Origin: Iris pallida
Lineage: Eukaryota > Streptophyta > Magnoliopsida > Asparagales > Iridaceae
Direction: 5' to 3'
Assembly (NCBI GenBank): GCA_029216955.1
Contig: JANAVB010044017.1
Span: forward strand, 7,443,580-7,507,579
Length of the DNA: 64,000 nucleotides
Shown here: positions 10,076 through 19,651 of the stretch, one piece after another
How the letters are laid out: every line of letters starts with the position of its first letter
Position numbering within the stretch: position 1 is the first letter of the stretch
Translations under genes and position numbers: made by a program
Notes under the pieces: model-generated
Database searches by the model: none
Told to the model about the DNA's origin: nothing
The model's input: only the letters and a program-made list of their open reading frames with translations

Positions 10076-11249
10076 GCCAAGAATCGACGATCTTTTGTTA
10101 AACTTAAATGATTACCAATTTCTAATATAGGAATTGGAATTTTAACATCCTTATACAGAAACTTTAGTAACAAAGTACAGAGAGAGAGGAGAGAGACGTG
10201 GAGAGTCTGGACTCTGGAGACAGGAGAGGAGATTTAACTTCGGTGATGGGACTTGCTTGCGGCGCTGCAGCGCCTAGGCTCTGCCGCTCAATCTGCCCCT
10301 GGTAGCGGGTGACCCGGTGACAGGGGCGAGTCCCATCCGTCGCAACACAGTGACGGGAGTCCCATTCGTCTGCGTGACTACAACGTGCGCGCGGCGCCGC
10401 ACAGACAAGGGCGTGGCTGCGTGACACAGACACTGTGGGTTGCTTCGCACAAAGAGGGGTGCCCAGGCCTAATACCATTTGGGGTGTTATAAACGGGTTG
10501 GGTGTTATGTTAACAGGTTAGTAGTGTTAAGGGTTGATGGGCGTGGGTGGGCTGGGCTTAGGCTTGGCGGGATGCTCCCGAGCTACATAACATATATCAA
10601 AAAAATAAAATGGGGCTGGGTTGGCTGGAGCCCACCCCCGCCCACCAATAAATTCGCCCCTGGCCAAGAATCGACGATCCTTTGTTAAACTTAAATGATT
10701 AAATCCAATTTCTAATATAGGAATTGGAATTTTAACATCCTTATATAGAGACTTTAGTAACAGAGTGCAGAGAGAGAGGAGAGAGGCATGGAGAGTCTGG
10801 ACTCTAGAGACTGGAGAGGAGACTTAACTTCGACAATGGGACTCGCTCGTGGCGCGGCGGAGCCTCGGCTCTGCCGCTCAATCCGCCCCTGGTAGCGGGT
10901 GACCCGGTGACGAGGGCGAGTCCCATCCGTCGTGGCACATTGACAGGAGTCCCATCCGTCTGCGTGACTGCGACGTACGCGCGGCGCCGCATAAACAAGG
11001 GTGCGGCTACGTGACACAGACACTCGGGGCTGCTTCGCATAGAGAGGGGTGCCCAGCCCTAATACCATTTGGGGTGTTATTACGGGTTGGGTGTTATGTT
11101 AACGGGTTAGTAGTGTTAACGGGTTGCTAGGTGTGGGTTGGTGGGCTTAGGCTTGGTGGGCTGCTCCTCGAGCTACATAACATATATAAAAAATAAATAA
11201 ATAAAAAAATTGGGTTGGGTGGGCTGGAGCCACCCCAGCTCACCAATAA
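10076..11249. repeat. 587-bp tandem duplication of the hAT 5' end
   Basis: The segment starting GCCAAGAATCGACGATC at 10076 recurs at 10663 (period 587). Both units carry the same GC-rich stretch and the same end, CCAATAAATTCGCCCCTG or close to it. The element therefore has an inner terminus at 10662 as well as the outer one at 11261. The units differ by scattered substitutions and small indels. Confidence 0.92.
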
Positions 11250-11366
11250 ATCCGCCCCCTGATGCCAGTTCGGATGTCCGGTCCACCAACGATTTACGTG
11301 GTCGAGATATTAGGTTTAGATTGCTTTCTTGATCATTTTTGCTGGCATGTTTACACTATGTGTCTG

Positions 11367-11486
11367 GTTGTTGCAGAACACGAAGAAGTGGCAGCCTTGA
11401 ATGAAATGTTCCAAAAGATGGATATAAATGATAATGGAAAACTAACATTCGACAAGTTGAATGTGGTAGAACTTCACAAGATGGAG
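11367..11486 (+). pseudogene. CDPK pseudogene, first EF-hand exon
   Basis: The frame from 11367 reads 'VVAEHEEVAALNEMFQKMD', then 'INDNGKLTFDKLNVVELHKM', and ends at a GT donor (GAG|GTACC). It continues the junction exon found at 6855-6973. Compared with the CDPK consensus, about three residues are missing after 'AEH'. The EF-loop D-I-N-D-N-G-K-L-T-F-D-K has Lys at position 12, where calcium-binding loops have Glu. No later EF-hand exons are seen downstream, so the copy is truncated at both ends. Confidence 0.85.
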
Positions 11487-11577
11487 GTACCAACTCCCAC
11501 ATGCACGTGTTCAAAATTTTACATGTTTCATATTATAAGATATATGATAGCATCATTTAACTGAGTTATTATGAAAA

Positions 11578-11826
11578 CTTGGCACACACACATGCACAAC
11601 ACGGTGCACGCGTACGGCCGAGAAAAGCGGAGCCACTGCCACCCCTCTCCTCTTCTCTCCGACGCCGTCTTCCTCCCTCCTCCTGCGTCGCAGCCGACTT
11701 CTCCTCCTCCTCTGCCGAAGCCTCCCTCTCTCTTCTACTGCTCCGCCCTTCTCTCCTACTGCTCCGCCCTCCTCCACCGCACGCGTGACCATAAGGTGCT
11801 TGTGTGCGTGTCAAATAGCAGGGTTG
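11578..11826. mobile_element. Possible small GC-rich insertion with 9-bp target duplication
   Basis: A 249-bp GC/CT-rich block interrupts AT-rich DNA and is flanked by TTATGAAAA at 11569-11577 and 11827-11835, a 9-bp direct repeat. Both ends carry CA/TG-rich sequence that is roughly inverted (GGCACACACACATGC against TGTGTGCGTGTC). Nine-base duplications suggest Mutator, and a captured CT-rich exon would suit a Pack-MULE, but the terminal repeats are poor. Open frames inside are low-complexity Ser/Arg/Pro. Confidence 0.4.
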
Positions 11827-11835
11827 TTATGAAAA

Positions 11836-12571
11836 TCTAGCTGTTGTTGTCCATATGTTTTTCTTCCTAACATTAATATCTTTAGTCATTTTGCTTAATC
11901 AATAACCTCAATTCACCACCAAGGGGTTGTTGTCTAGTGGCAACAATGAGTGGGTATGGGATTAAATTTTAGTCCGAATAATAATTAAAATGGATGAGTA
12001 TCTTGACGCTAGTAGCCATGGACGTGGAGGCCAGTGAGGCCTCACCTTCCAATTCTATAAAGATTTTTGTGATGAGTGGTAGTGAGGACATGAAGCAAAT
12101 TAAATCTTCAACTACAAGAAAGAAACAATAATCGGTATACTAATAAATGCAACAGTTTATTTGTTAAACTTGTCTATCATACTATAGAGGTGAATCATGA
12201 ATGTAGTTTCTGAAAGCAAACCTGGGTCAACGATTGCATTAGCTTTACTATTATAAATGGCTTCAACAAGAATCAGACACAAATCGGTTCCATCTATCTA
12301 CCTGTTACTATGAATGGCAAGGGACAGAGATAATTCTCGATAGCAAGGGGAAGATTTAGTTACTATGAATTCTAGCTACTAGCCAACAGATCGTTCCGAT
12401 TTTGTTCTAAGTTTAATATTTAATTTGTGTATTTTTTTTTCTAGAAATATTTTGTAATTCAGCTACGTTTTTGTTTCACAGTTAGCGAGAATGCCATTGC
12501 GCCAGAATAATTGAATTTTGAAAAATTGACCATGAACAGTTCGTAAAATATATAATTGACCAAGTTCGAAT
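11836..12571. other. Unassigned AT-rich interval
   Basis: No convincing ORF, RNA gene or TE terminus is visible. It probably contains decayed CDPK-intron or intergenic sequence between the CDPK fragment and the hAT-like element upstream of the decarboxylase. Confidence 0.5.
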
Positions 12572-13132
12572 CAATGGGGTGGGCACGGGTCGGACCGGGC
12601 CAAAAATCTATAGATCTGTACCGGATCCGTTTTTTGACGGGACGGGACGGGACGGGCCTAAAATTCTTTGGAACCGAATTGGACCCGACCGGTTTTAAAC
12701 GGGTCCAATCCGGGACAACCCGCGGGTCCAAACGGGTTATGTACATTTTTTTTAATATATAAAAAACTAGCCCTATCCAATACTATACCAGACTTCAAAA
12801 ATTACTTTATACAAAAATCACTTTCTATTCTCCAGTATTACATATGAGAAGAGAAATATTTGGGTTAGGTCTTTTGGTAACATGTTGTAGGTTTTACATT
12901 TTACTTTTTAGTTTAGAAATTTAAGTAAAATTATTATTCTATCCCTACAAACGGGCCGGGCCGGGGCCCCGTTTGTTTGCAAATGATGACCCGTCCCGAA
13001 CCGTTAGTATGACACGATCCGCCCCGCTCCGTCCCGTTTACATTTAAAATTTCAAGAACCGGCCCGTTTGGCTATTATACGGTTCGGGCCGAGTCGGAAC
13101 CGCGGGTCCTCGAACCGTATGCCCAATCATTG
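12572..13132. mobile_element. hAT/Ac-like non-autonomous element next to the decarboxylase promoter
   Basis: The two ends are inverted and alike: CAATGGGGTGGGCACGGG at 12572 and, reversed, CAATGATTGGGCATACGG ending at 13132. Both subterminal regions are dense in ACGGG/CCCGT and GGGCCGGGCC motifs around an AT-rich centre, a pattern known from plant Ac-like hAT MITEs. I could not find a matching 8-bp target duplication, so the exact edges and superfamily are uncertain. The right edge lies about 10 bp from the TATA box of the decarboxylase gene. Confidence 0.5.
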
Positions 13133-13140
13133 ATAAATTC

Positions 13141-13153
13141 CTATTATAAATAC
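13141..13153 (+). promoter_or_regulatory. TATA box of the decarboxylase gene
   Basis: CTATTATAAATAC lies about 100 bp upstream of the ATG, which leaves a 5' leader of about 70 bases. It is the only good TATA motif between the upstream transposon and the start codon. The upstream promoter must therefore lie in transposon sequence. A CCAAT motif at about 13123 is inside that element. Confidence 0.65.
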
Positions 13154-13248
13154 ATCACCAACTCCTCGTTCAATACTTCACACCAACACAACTTTCTATT
13201 AGATTCTTTGGTACTTACCACTAACGTACTACTCTCGATCAATCAAAG

Positions 13249-14745
13249 ATGGGCAGCCTCCCACTTGACACATTCCGGCCGCTAGACCTCAACGACTTCA
13301 CCAGGGAGTCCAATGCCGTTGTCGACTTCATCGCCGACTACTACCGCAACGTCGAGCAATACCCGGTCCGAAGTCGAGTGGAGCCTGGCTACCTAAGCAA
13401 GCTCCTCCCCGGCTCCGCCCCCCACGAGTCCGACTCCATTGAGTCCATACTCGAAGACGTCCGCGACGACATCTTCCCCGGCCTCACCCACTGGCAGAGC
13501 CCCAACTTCTACGCCTACTTCCAGGCCAACGCGAGCACGGCGGGCTTTCTGGGAGAGATGCTTTGCTCCGGCCTGAACACTGTAGGATTCAGTTGGATAT
13601 CGTCCCCCGCGGCGACCGAGCTCGAGAGCATTGTCATGGACTGGATGGGGAAGATGCTCGGCCTTCCGAGCTCTTTCTTGTTCTCCGGCAGCGAAGGCGG
13701 CGGAGGGGTTCTCCACGGGAGCACGTGCGAGGCTGTGGTCTGCACCCTGGCAGCGGCGAGGGACAGGGCATTGAGTAGGATCCGACACGAAAACATCACC
13801 AAATTGGTCGTCTACTCCTCCGACCAGACGCACTCCACGGTGCAGAAGTCTTCAAAGCTAGTCGGCATCCCACCGTCCAATCTGCGGGTTATCGAGACGT
13901 CGGCCGCCTCCGGCTACGCATTGACTGCCGAGAGTCTCCGGTTGGCAGTAGAAGCCGACATTGAGAAAGGTTTGGTTCCGTTGTACCTATGTGCAACTGT
14001 CGGCACCACTGCCGTGGGCGCCGTGGATCCTTTGCTAGACCTCGGCGAAGTTGCCAACGAGTACGGCATCTGGCTCCACGTCGACTCCGCCTACGCCGGC
14101 AGCGCGGGCATATGTCCGGAGTTCCGCCACTACTTCGACGGGGTGGAGCTGGCGGACTCGATCAGCATGAACCCACACAAGTGGTTCCTCACCAACATGG
14201 ACTGCTGCTGCCTGTGGGTCAAAAACCCGAACCTCTTAATAGACTCGCTCTCCACGAATCCGGAGTATCTGAGGAACAAGGCGTCCGACTCCAAGGAGGT
14301 GATCGACTACAAGGACTGGCAGATCGCGCTGAGCCGGCGGTTCCGGGCGATAAAGCTGTGGGTGGTGATAAGAAGGTACGGGGTGGATAACTTGAGGAAG
14401 CACGTCAGGAGCGACGTGGCGATGGCGAAGCGGTTCGAGTGGATGGTGTCGGCCGACGAGAGGTTCGAGGTGGTCGTGCCTAGGAGGTTCTCGCTGGTCT
14501 GCTTCCGGCTAAAGCCTATGGACATCGACGGATGCTGCAATGGTAATGATGGTGGTTTCGAGCTCAGCCGGAAGCTTCTTGAGGCTATCAACTCGAGCGG
14601 GAAGGCTTTCATGACCCATGCAGTGGTGGGAGGGATGTTCGTGCTGCGGCTCGCCATCGGTACGACCATGACGGAGATCCGGCATGTGGATGCCACTTGG
14701 AAGCTCATTCAAAGCAAAGCTGATGAAATTTTAGGGCTCATGTGA
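13249..14745 (+). CDS. TYDC: Tyrosine/aromatic L-amino acid decarboxylase (PLP-dependent, group II)
   Basis: An intact 498-residue, intron-free ORF of the length typical of plant tyrosine/tryptophan decarboxylases. These cytosolic PLP enzymes remove CO2 from tyrosine, DOPA or tryptophan to give tyramine, dopamine or tryptamine, precursors of alkaloids and hydroxycinnamoyl amides. The Schiff-base lysine is K311 in '[13 protein letters not shown]', the PLP-stacking histidine H195 in 'DQTHSTVQK', and the pyridine-nitrogen aspartate D279 in '[11 protein letters not shown]'. Loop tyrosine Y340 ('NPEYLRNK') is present; aldehyde-synthase relatives have Phe there. S362 in 'ALSRRF' matches tyrosine decarboxylases, whereas tryptophan decarboxylases have Gly, so phenolic substrates are predicted. 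The ATG has a good context (AAAG before, G after) and the protein begins MGSLPLD as in the family. One oddity is H156/S158 in '[10 protein letters not shown]', where relatives usually read QGTT. Coding GC is far above the flanks. Tyr versus DOPA preference cannot be told. Confidence 0.96.
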   Translation: MGSLPLDTFRPLDLNDFTRESNAVVDFIADYYRNVEQYPVRSRVEPGYLSKLLPGSAPHESDSIESILEDVRDDIFPGLTHWQSPNFYAYFQANASTAGFLGEMLCSGLNTVGFSWISSPAATELESIVMDWMGKMLGLPSSFLFSGSEGGGGVLHGSTCEAVVCTLAAARDRALSRIRHENITKLVVYSSDQTHSTVQKSSKLVGIPPSNLRVIETSAASGYALTAESLRLAVEADIEKGLVPLYLCATVGTTAVGAVDPLLDLGEVANEYGIWLHVDSAYAGSAGICPEFRHYFDGVELADSISMNPHKWFLTNMDCCCLWVKNPNLLIDSLSTNPEYLRNKASDSKEVIDYKDWQIALSRRFRAIKLWVVIRRYGVDNLRKHVRSDVAMAKRFEWMVSADERFEVVVPRRFSLVCFRLKPMDIDGCCNGNDGGFELSRKLLEAINSSGKAFMTHAVVGGMFVLRLAIGTTMTEIRHVDATWKLIQSKADEILGLM

Positions 14746-14869
14746 TAGAGAATGGCTGGCGAATGAATTCCCTATTTATATTATTGTTGTCCGAATGAAA
14801 AATTATAACGTACTTCCATTCTATACAAATGTATAGTAGAAGTTGACTGTTATACAGTCAGGTTGTGCA
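14746..14869 (+). other. Short 3' flank of the decarboxylase gene
   Basis: About 125 bp of AT-rich sequence between the stop codon and the first recognisable LINE sequence. It has AATGAA/AATGAAAAATT-type motifs at about 14760-14805 that could serve as near-upstream polyadenylation elements. The transcript end must lie here or inside the LINE. Confidence 0.5.
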
Positions 14870-15307
14870 ACCACATTGGCTTCCCTTGGTATATGTCTGA
14901 AATAAGATGAAATTAATATAATAAGTTGGCAATGAAGAAAGAGTTGATTTGATGAGGAGTCTTCCAGCGTGGGAAAGACACTCGTCTTTTACCCCATCAG
15001 TTTAGAAGAACTAGATGAGATCAGTTTGTCATAGGTGGATATACTATTTTTAGATTGAAGAAGTTGATGGCCAAGATACCTATCATTGCTATTCATGGGA
15101 TTAACTTGTAGAATATCGATTTAGGCTTGCCTCATGTACACATCCAGTTTACTGTTGAAATAAACTGATAATTTGTGAAAGTTTACCTGCTGACCTGACT
15201 ATTGTTCAAAAGTATGAAGAAGTGATTTGATCAGCCGGACATTCTTGATAGTATAGGAACCAAATAGAATGAGATCATCAGTGTAGAACAAACGGGAATA
15301 ACAAACA
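14870..15307 (-). mobile_element. LINE fragment, downstream half of the reverse transcriptase
   Basis: Minus-strand frames give 'SRLFYTDDLILFGSYTIKN' (YTDD in place of YADD), 'SGQQVNFHKLSVYFN', 'DRYLGHQLLQSK', and 'LLIKSTLSSLPTYYINF' towards 14880. These are the post-catalytic blocks of an L1-type RT. The upstream half of the same RT lies beyond the copia element at 19652, so this is one LINE split by that insertion. Confidence 0.8.
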
Positions 15308-15680
15308 ACTATCAATATGCTTGATTCTTGCATGATGGACCTGATTCTTTGCCAAGTGGATAGCACTCATACTATCATAATGCACATCAACTACATCCTA
15401 CTTCACCCCCAAGTCATTAATCAAACCACGAAGCCATAGGCCTTCTTTCACTGCCTCTGTTACCGCCATATACTCTGCTTCCGTAGTCGATAGTGCAACC
15501 GTAGCCTGCAACATAGACCTTCAACTGACTGGTGCACCATGTAAAACAAACACACGTATCCAGTAGTTGACCTGCGCCTATCCAGATCACCAGCATAGTC
15601 CGAATCCACATATCCACTGACTTGACTAAAGTCTCCACCAAAGTGTAATCCCACATCAGTGGTGCCCTTCAAGTACCTGA
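15308..15680 (-). pseudogene. Copia RNase H (truncated, broken)
   Basis: Minus-strand blocks 'DSDYAGDLDRRRSTTGYVCL', '[17 protein letters not shown]', 'VHYDSMSAIHLAKNQVHHAR' and 'IKHID' are the copia RNase H signature. An in-frame stop falls in 'LGVK*DVVD' and another break lies at 15672. The final residues normally following 'KHIDVRFHF' are missing at the LINE junction. Confidence 0.85.
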
Positions 15681-15684
15681 ATAT

Positions 15685-16839
15685 CTACTTCACAGCCTCC
15701 CAGTACTTCTTTTCCGGATTAGCCATAAAGCGACTAACCACACTTACGTCTTGTGCAATGTCTGGTCGAGTGCACACCATAGCATACATTAAGCTGTCAA
15801 CTGCACTCGCATAAGGAACTCGAACCATGTGCTCCTTCTCCTCATCTGTAGTAGGGGATAACTTGGCTGAGAGCCTAAAGTGGCCAGCCAAGGGAGTAGA
15901 AACAGTCTTTGCATCTTCCATACCAAAACGAGCAATGATCTTCTTAATGTATGACTTCTTAGACAAAGATAATCTTTGTTTCTCCCTCTCCCTTTTAATC
16001 TCCATCCCCAAAATCTTCTTGGTTCCACCCAAGTCTTTCATCTCAAACTCCGAGCTAAGTTGAGATTTTAGTTTATCTATCTCTACCATGCTTTTTGAGG
16101 TAATGAGCATATCATCCACATAAAGCAATAGATAGATATAGTCTCCACCACGAAGTCTATGAAAGTAAACACAACAATCATACTTACTTCGAGTGAAATC
16201 ATGCCGTGTCATAAAGGTGTCGAACCGCTTGTACCACTGTCGAGGTGACTGCTTCAACCCGTACAACGATTTTTTCAACAAACACATATGATTTTTCTTG
16301 CCAACCACCTTGAAGCCCTCCGGTTGATGCATATAAATTTCTTTGTCAAGATCGCCATGCAAGAATGTTGTCTTCACATCGAGTTGCTCTAACTCGAGAT
16401 CATGATGAGATACCAAGCTCAGCAATACGCGAATAGAAGTATGCTTGACCACCGGAGAAAAGATCTCATTGTAGTCCACTCCCTCCTTCTGCGCGAAGCC
16501 CTTTGCCACTAATCTTGCCTTGAACCGAGTGCCACCTGACTCTGGAGAAGCTTCCTTCTTTTTGTACACACACTTGCAGCCTATAGCCTTCTTGCCTTTG
16601 GGCAATGGAACCAGATTCCATGTACAATTTTTGTGGAGAGACTCAATCTCTTCCTGCATAGCCACCATCCAGTTCTTACTGGTAGTATCTTTGACCGCCT
16701 GTCTAAATGTGATAGGCTCGTCATCCTCCACTGGTAGTGCATATGCCACCACATTTAGCGGTCCATAATGCTTTACCGGTTCCTCAAATCCATACATATG
16801 TACTGACTTGACTGATCTCCTTGGCCTAGTGGTGGCCAA
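15685..16839 (-). pseudogene. Copia reverse transcriptase
   Basis: A 384-residue open minus-strand frame. 'NWMVAMQEEIESLHKNCTW' begins the RT domain. 'TTFLHGDLDKEIYMHQPEGF' and 'LKKSLYGLKQSPRQWYKRFD' follow, then the catalytic 'LLLYVDDMLI' (YVDD) motif. The RT part is close to full length and the catalytic aspartates are present. A stop just upstream (about 16862) separates it from the integrase and another separates it from RNase H, so it cannot be made as a normal polyprotein. Confidence 0.9.
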
Positions 16840-16956
16840 AGAATCTTGCTGCTGGTGCTGCTAATCCTTTGGTTGTCGCTCTTGTGGGGCTTGATGAACA
16901 TATTTAGAAATCTCCACCTCATCTGATGCATCCTCAGACGACTCAATCTTAATTAT

Positions 16957-17973
16957 TTAAGATTTGCTAGATACACCACCATCATGATCGGACTCACTCT
17001 TCTTGCTCGAATCAAATACTGAAGACTCGTCGAATGTGACATCCCTGCTGATTAAGAACTTCTTATCCTCCAAGCAGTACAGACGATAGCCCTTCACTCC
17101 TTGTGCATATCCAAAGAATATTGCTTTCTTGGCTCTCGGGTCCAACTTACCCTCATTGACATGATAGTAAGCTTTGCATCCAAACATGCGCAAAGTGTTG
17201 TAATCTGCTGGTTTGCCAGTCATCACCTCATATGGAGTCTTACAATCTATGGCCTGAGTTGGTGATCTATTAAACAAATACCGTGCCATGTATATAGCAT
17301 CCGCCCACCATTCCTTGCCTAAACCGGCATGGGAGAGCATACATCTTGCTTTCTCAAGCAAGGTTCGATTCATCCTCTCTGCTAACCCATTCTGCTGCGG
17401 TGTGTTCCTAACATTCCAATGTCGAACGATACCTTCTTGAGCACAGAAATCTTTGAAAGGTCCATAGGTATATTCAGTACCATTATCAGACCTCATCGTC
17501 TTTACCTTTCTGCCTGTTTTGTTCTCCATAGTCGCTTTCCACTGCTTGAACTTTTCAAACACTTCATCCTTGGTTTTGATGAAATACAATCAAACACAAC
17601 GTGTATAATCATCAATAAAAGTGACACAGTACCTTGCTCCATTCTTGGAAGGAATCCTGCTAGGTCTCCACACATCTGTATGCACATAGTCGAGAATACC
17701 TCTTGTCTTCTGCTTGCTTGTACTGAAGGTCACCCTGTGCTGCTTGCCATAAACGCAATGCTCACAGAAATCCATACTTGGCTTCTTCATCTTCTTTCGT
17801 AATCCTTGCTTACTCAGTAAGGACAGGCCTTTCTCGTTCAAATGTCCAAGCCGTATATGCCAAAGACACGTGCTATCAGACAAATCAGATGTACTGACTG
17901 CTAAAGTCCCAGTCCCAGTACTTCCCAATAAGATATAAAGGTTACCATGTCGGTGACCTTTCATTACTACCAA
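16957..17973 (-). pseudogene. Copia integrase (two frames)
   Basis: 17973-17590 has the GAG-pre-integrase zinc region ('LWHIRLGHLNEKGL', 'FCEHCVYGKQ') and the first core aspartate block ('YVHTDVWRPSRIPSKNGARY', 'FIDDYTR'). 17589-16957 carries 'MRSDNGTEYTYGPF' and 'NGLAERMNRTLLEKARCML', giving the second Asp and the Glu of the DDE triad, and then 'FGCKAYYHV'. One stop at the junction (codon after 'DDYTRCV') splits an otherwise continuous domain. Confidence 0.9.
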
Positions 17974-18059
17974 AGAACTTGTCTAACATTCGAGTCAAGC
18001 GTACCAAGAGAAATAAGATTTTTCTTGAGGTCGGGAACATGTCTAACATCTGTCAAAGT

Positions 18060-19096
18060 TCACACAATACCATCATACATTTTTATCTTGATAGACCCAA
18101 TTCCAACAGCTCGACATGCATTGTTGTTGCCCATCAATACAGAACCACCATATGTCGCCTTATAGGAAGAAAAATACTCCCTCTTTGGACACATATGGTA
18201 CGAGCATCCGGAATCGAGAATCCAACAGTCACTCATGTTGTCATGTGCCACCGAAAAACAGACTTCGTCACTATCAGCTTCTGAAGCACAGTTTGCTTCA
18301 TCACCTTCTCTCTCTGTCTTATTCTCCTTTTTCTTGTTCTTCTTCTTTGGATGAGAACACTTATTTTCATAATGTCCTTTCTCATTGCAGTTGAAGCACT
18401 TCACCTTCTCAATAGGTGTTTTGGACTTGGATCTTGACCTTCTGCTAAAAGATGCTTTATCTTTGTCCTTCTTCTTACCGTCAAACCTTGGGCTTGGCCT
18501 CCATTATTTCTGCCATTAGATGCCAACCTCCGCACCTCATTAGACAATAAGATACTCGTAGCTTCTTCTACAGAAATTGAGTCTTTTTCGTACAGTAACA
18601 TTTGAATAAGATTCTCATAAGAATCGGGCAAAGAAAATAATAGGATTAGTGCCAAACGATCATCTTCTTCATGTATGTCGACATCCTTCAAGTCGGAAAT
18701 AATTCGATTGAATTTTAAAATATGATCCCGAATTGACGTACCTTCTTCTATCACTAGTCTGTAGAGTGACTTTAACATATAAAGTCGGTTGGTGAGAGTC
18801 TTCGTCATGTAGAGTGATTCCAACTTCAACCAGAGCCCAGAGGCGCTAGTTTCGTCCTTCACAGAGTACACGACATCCCTTTCCAAACACAGACGAATAG
18901 CGATACATGCTTCGAGATCCATGTCATCCCAATCATTATCGGTCATGTCAGTGGGCTTCTTGGACTTTCCCCGTAAAGCTTTGTGAAGCTTTTGAGATAT
19001 GAGAACGTCATTCATCTGGCTTTTCCAAAAACCAAAATCATTCTTCCCATTGAAGTTCTCAATTTCATACTTCCCGATCCTGCTTGACGGAGCCAT
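18060..19096 (-). pseudogene. Copia gag and protease
   Basis: Gag starts with 'MAPSSRIGKYEIENFNGKND' at 19096 and runs as one 231-residue frame containing the UBN2-type capsid region ('LWLKLESLYMTKTLTNRLYM', 'SIRDHILKFNRIISDLK'). The frame changes near 18490-18400. The zinc knuckle 'CFNCNEKGHYENKC' (C-x2-C-x4-H-x4-C, intact) and protease 'CWILDSGCSYHM' (DSG active site) follow in 18404-18060. Confidence 0.9.
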
Positions 19097-19160
19097 ATCA
19101 AGAATCCACCCAATTAACTTTCTCTGAGAACTTTGTCGAAAACTTTGCTAGACTCCCAAA

Positions 19161-19172
19161 GCTCTGATACCA
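19161..19172 (-). other. Copia primer-binding site (initiator tRNA-Met)
   Basis: The minus strand reads TGGTATCAGAGC, complementary to the 3' end of plant initiator tRNA-Met, three bases inside the LTR edge. Confidence 0.92.
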
Positions 19173-19175
19173 ATT

Positions 19176-19651
19176 TGTTGTGGCACAGCAAAAATAAACC
19201 CAAGAAACTCAGAAAAAATTTACAACCACAAAGACAATGATTTACGTGGTTTGGCCAAGATGCCTACTTCCACAAACGAGGGTGATTTAATTCCACTATG
19301 AAGAAGAACAGGAATTACAATGGCTCTCAACACTTCTCTCATTGCACTCAAGAACTCTCTATCACAAAGATAAAACAAATATCTCTCAACTTTTTTTGTG
19401 TGCTGAACTTATTCAACAACTTTAGCTCTCTTGTGTTGAACTTATTCAACAACTTGAGCACAATGAGATATCTCAAGGAGAACCTATAGACCCCTTTATA
19501 TAGCATATAAATCCAATCCTATGTAGGCTAAAAAATATAATCCTAATCCTATGTAGGATTACCACATATATGGTCAAATCCAATCTTGTATAGGATTACC
19601 ATATATATGGTCAAAAAAGGTCATGGGCCTATTTTTGGACAATTTCCTTCA
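19176..19651 (-). repeat. Copia 5' LTR (476 bp)
   Basis: On the minus strand it starts TGAAGGAAATTGTCC and ends GCTGTGCCACAACA, the TG...CA form. The primer-binding site follows at once. No partner LTR is found at the other end of the element. Confidence 0.88.

Larger units (their letters stand above)
7207..11261 (-). mobile_element. hAT-superfamily DNA transposon (defective), minus strand
   Basis: The termini read CAAGGGCGGA at the left and, on the opposite strand, CAGGGGGCGGA at the right. They are flanked by an 8-bp duplication ATGTCAGT (7199-7206) and ATGCCAGT (11262-11269) with one mismatch, the length expected for hAT. A broken minus-strand transposase (7415-8300) gives the orientation; the 5' end is at the right. 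The 5' part is tandemly duplicated (10076-11249) and an 856-bp Mutator-like element has inserted at 8577. The interval 9442-10075 is AT-rich and holds only short imperfect repeats ('AACACAGGCATAACCATC', 'GAACATGAATCATCCTAA'). The whole element sits in a CDPK pseudogene intron. Confidence 0.88.
15308..19651 (-). mobile_element. Ty1/copia retrotransposon lacking its 3' LTR, minus strand
   Basis: Reading from the right, the order is 5' LTR (19651-19176), initiator-tRNA-Met primer site (19172-19161), gag, protease, integrase, reverse transcriptase and RNase H. This is the copia order, with integrase before RT. The element stops inside RNase H at about 15308 ('QVHHARIKHID') and abuts LINE sequence, so the RNase H end, the polypurine tract and the 3' LTR are gone. 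RT blocks resemble the Tnt1/Tork group, by recall only. It is inserted in the same orientation in the LINE that flanks both sides. Confidence 0.92.

Noticed and set aside
13393..13833. Antisense and alternate-frame ORFs across the decarboxylase
   Set aside because: Shadow frames of a GC-rich coding sequence; they show no independent family motif.
13249..14745. Tryptophan decarboxylase or aromatic aldehyde synthase as alternative calls
   Set aside because: Ser362 in 'ALSRRF' fits tyrosine-type enzymes rather than the Gly of tryptophan decarboxylases, and loop Tyr340 fits decarboxylases rather than the Phe of aldehyde synthases. Both are predictions from family knowledge.
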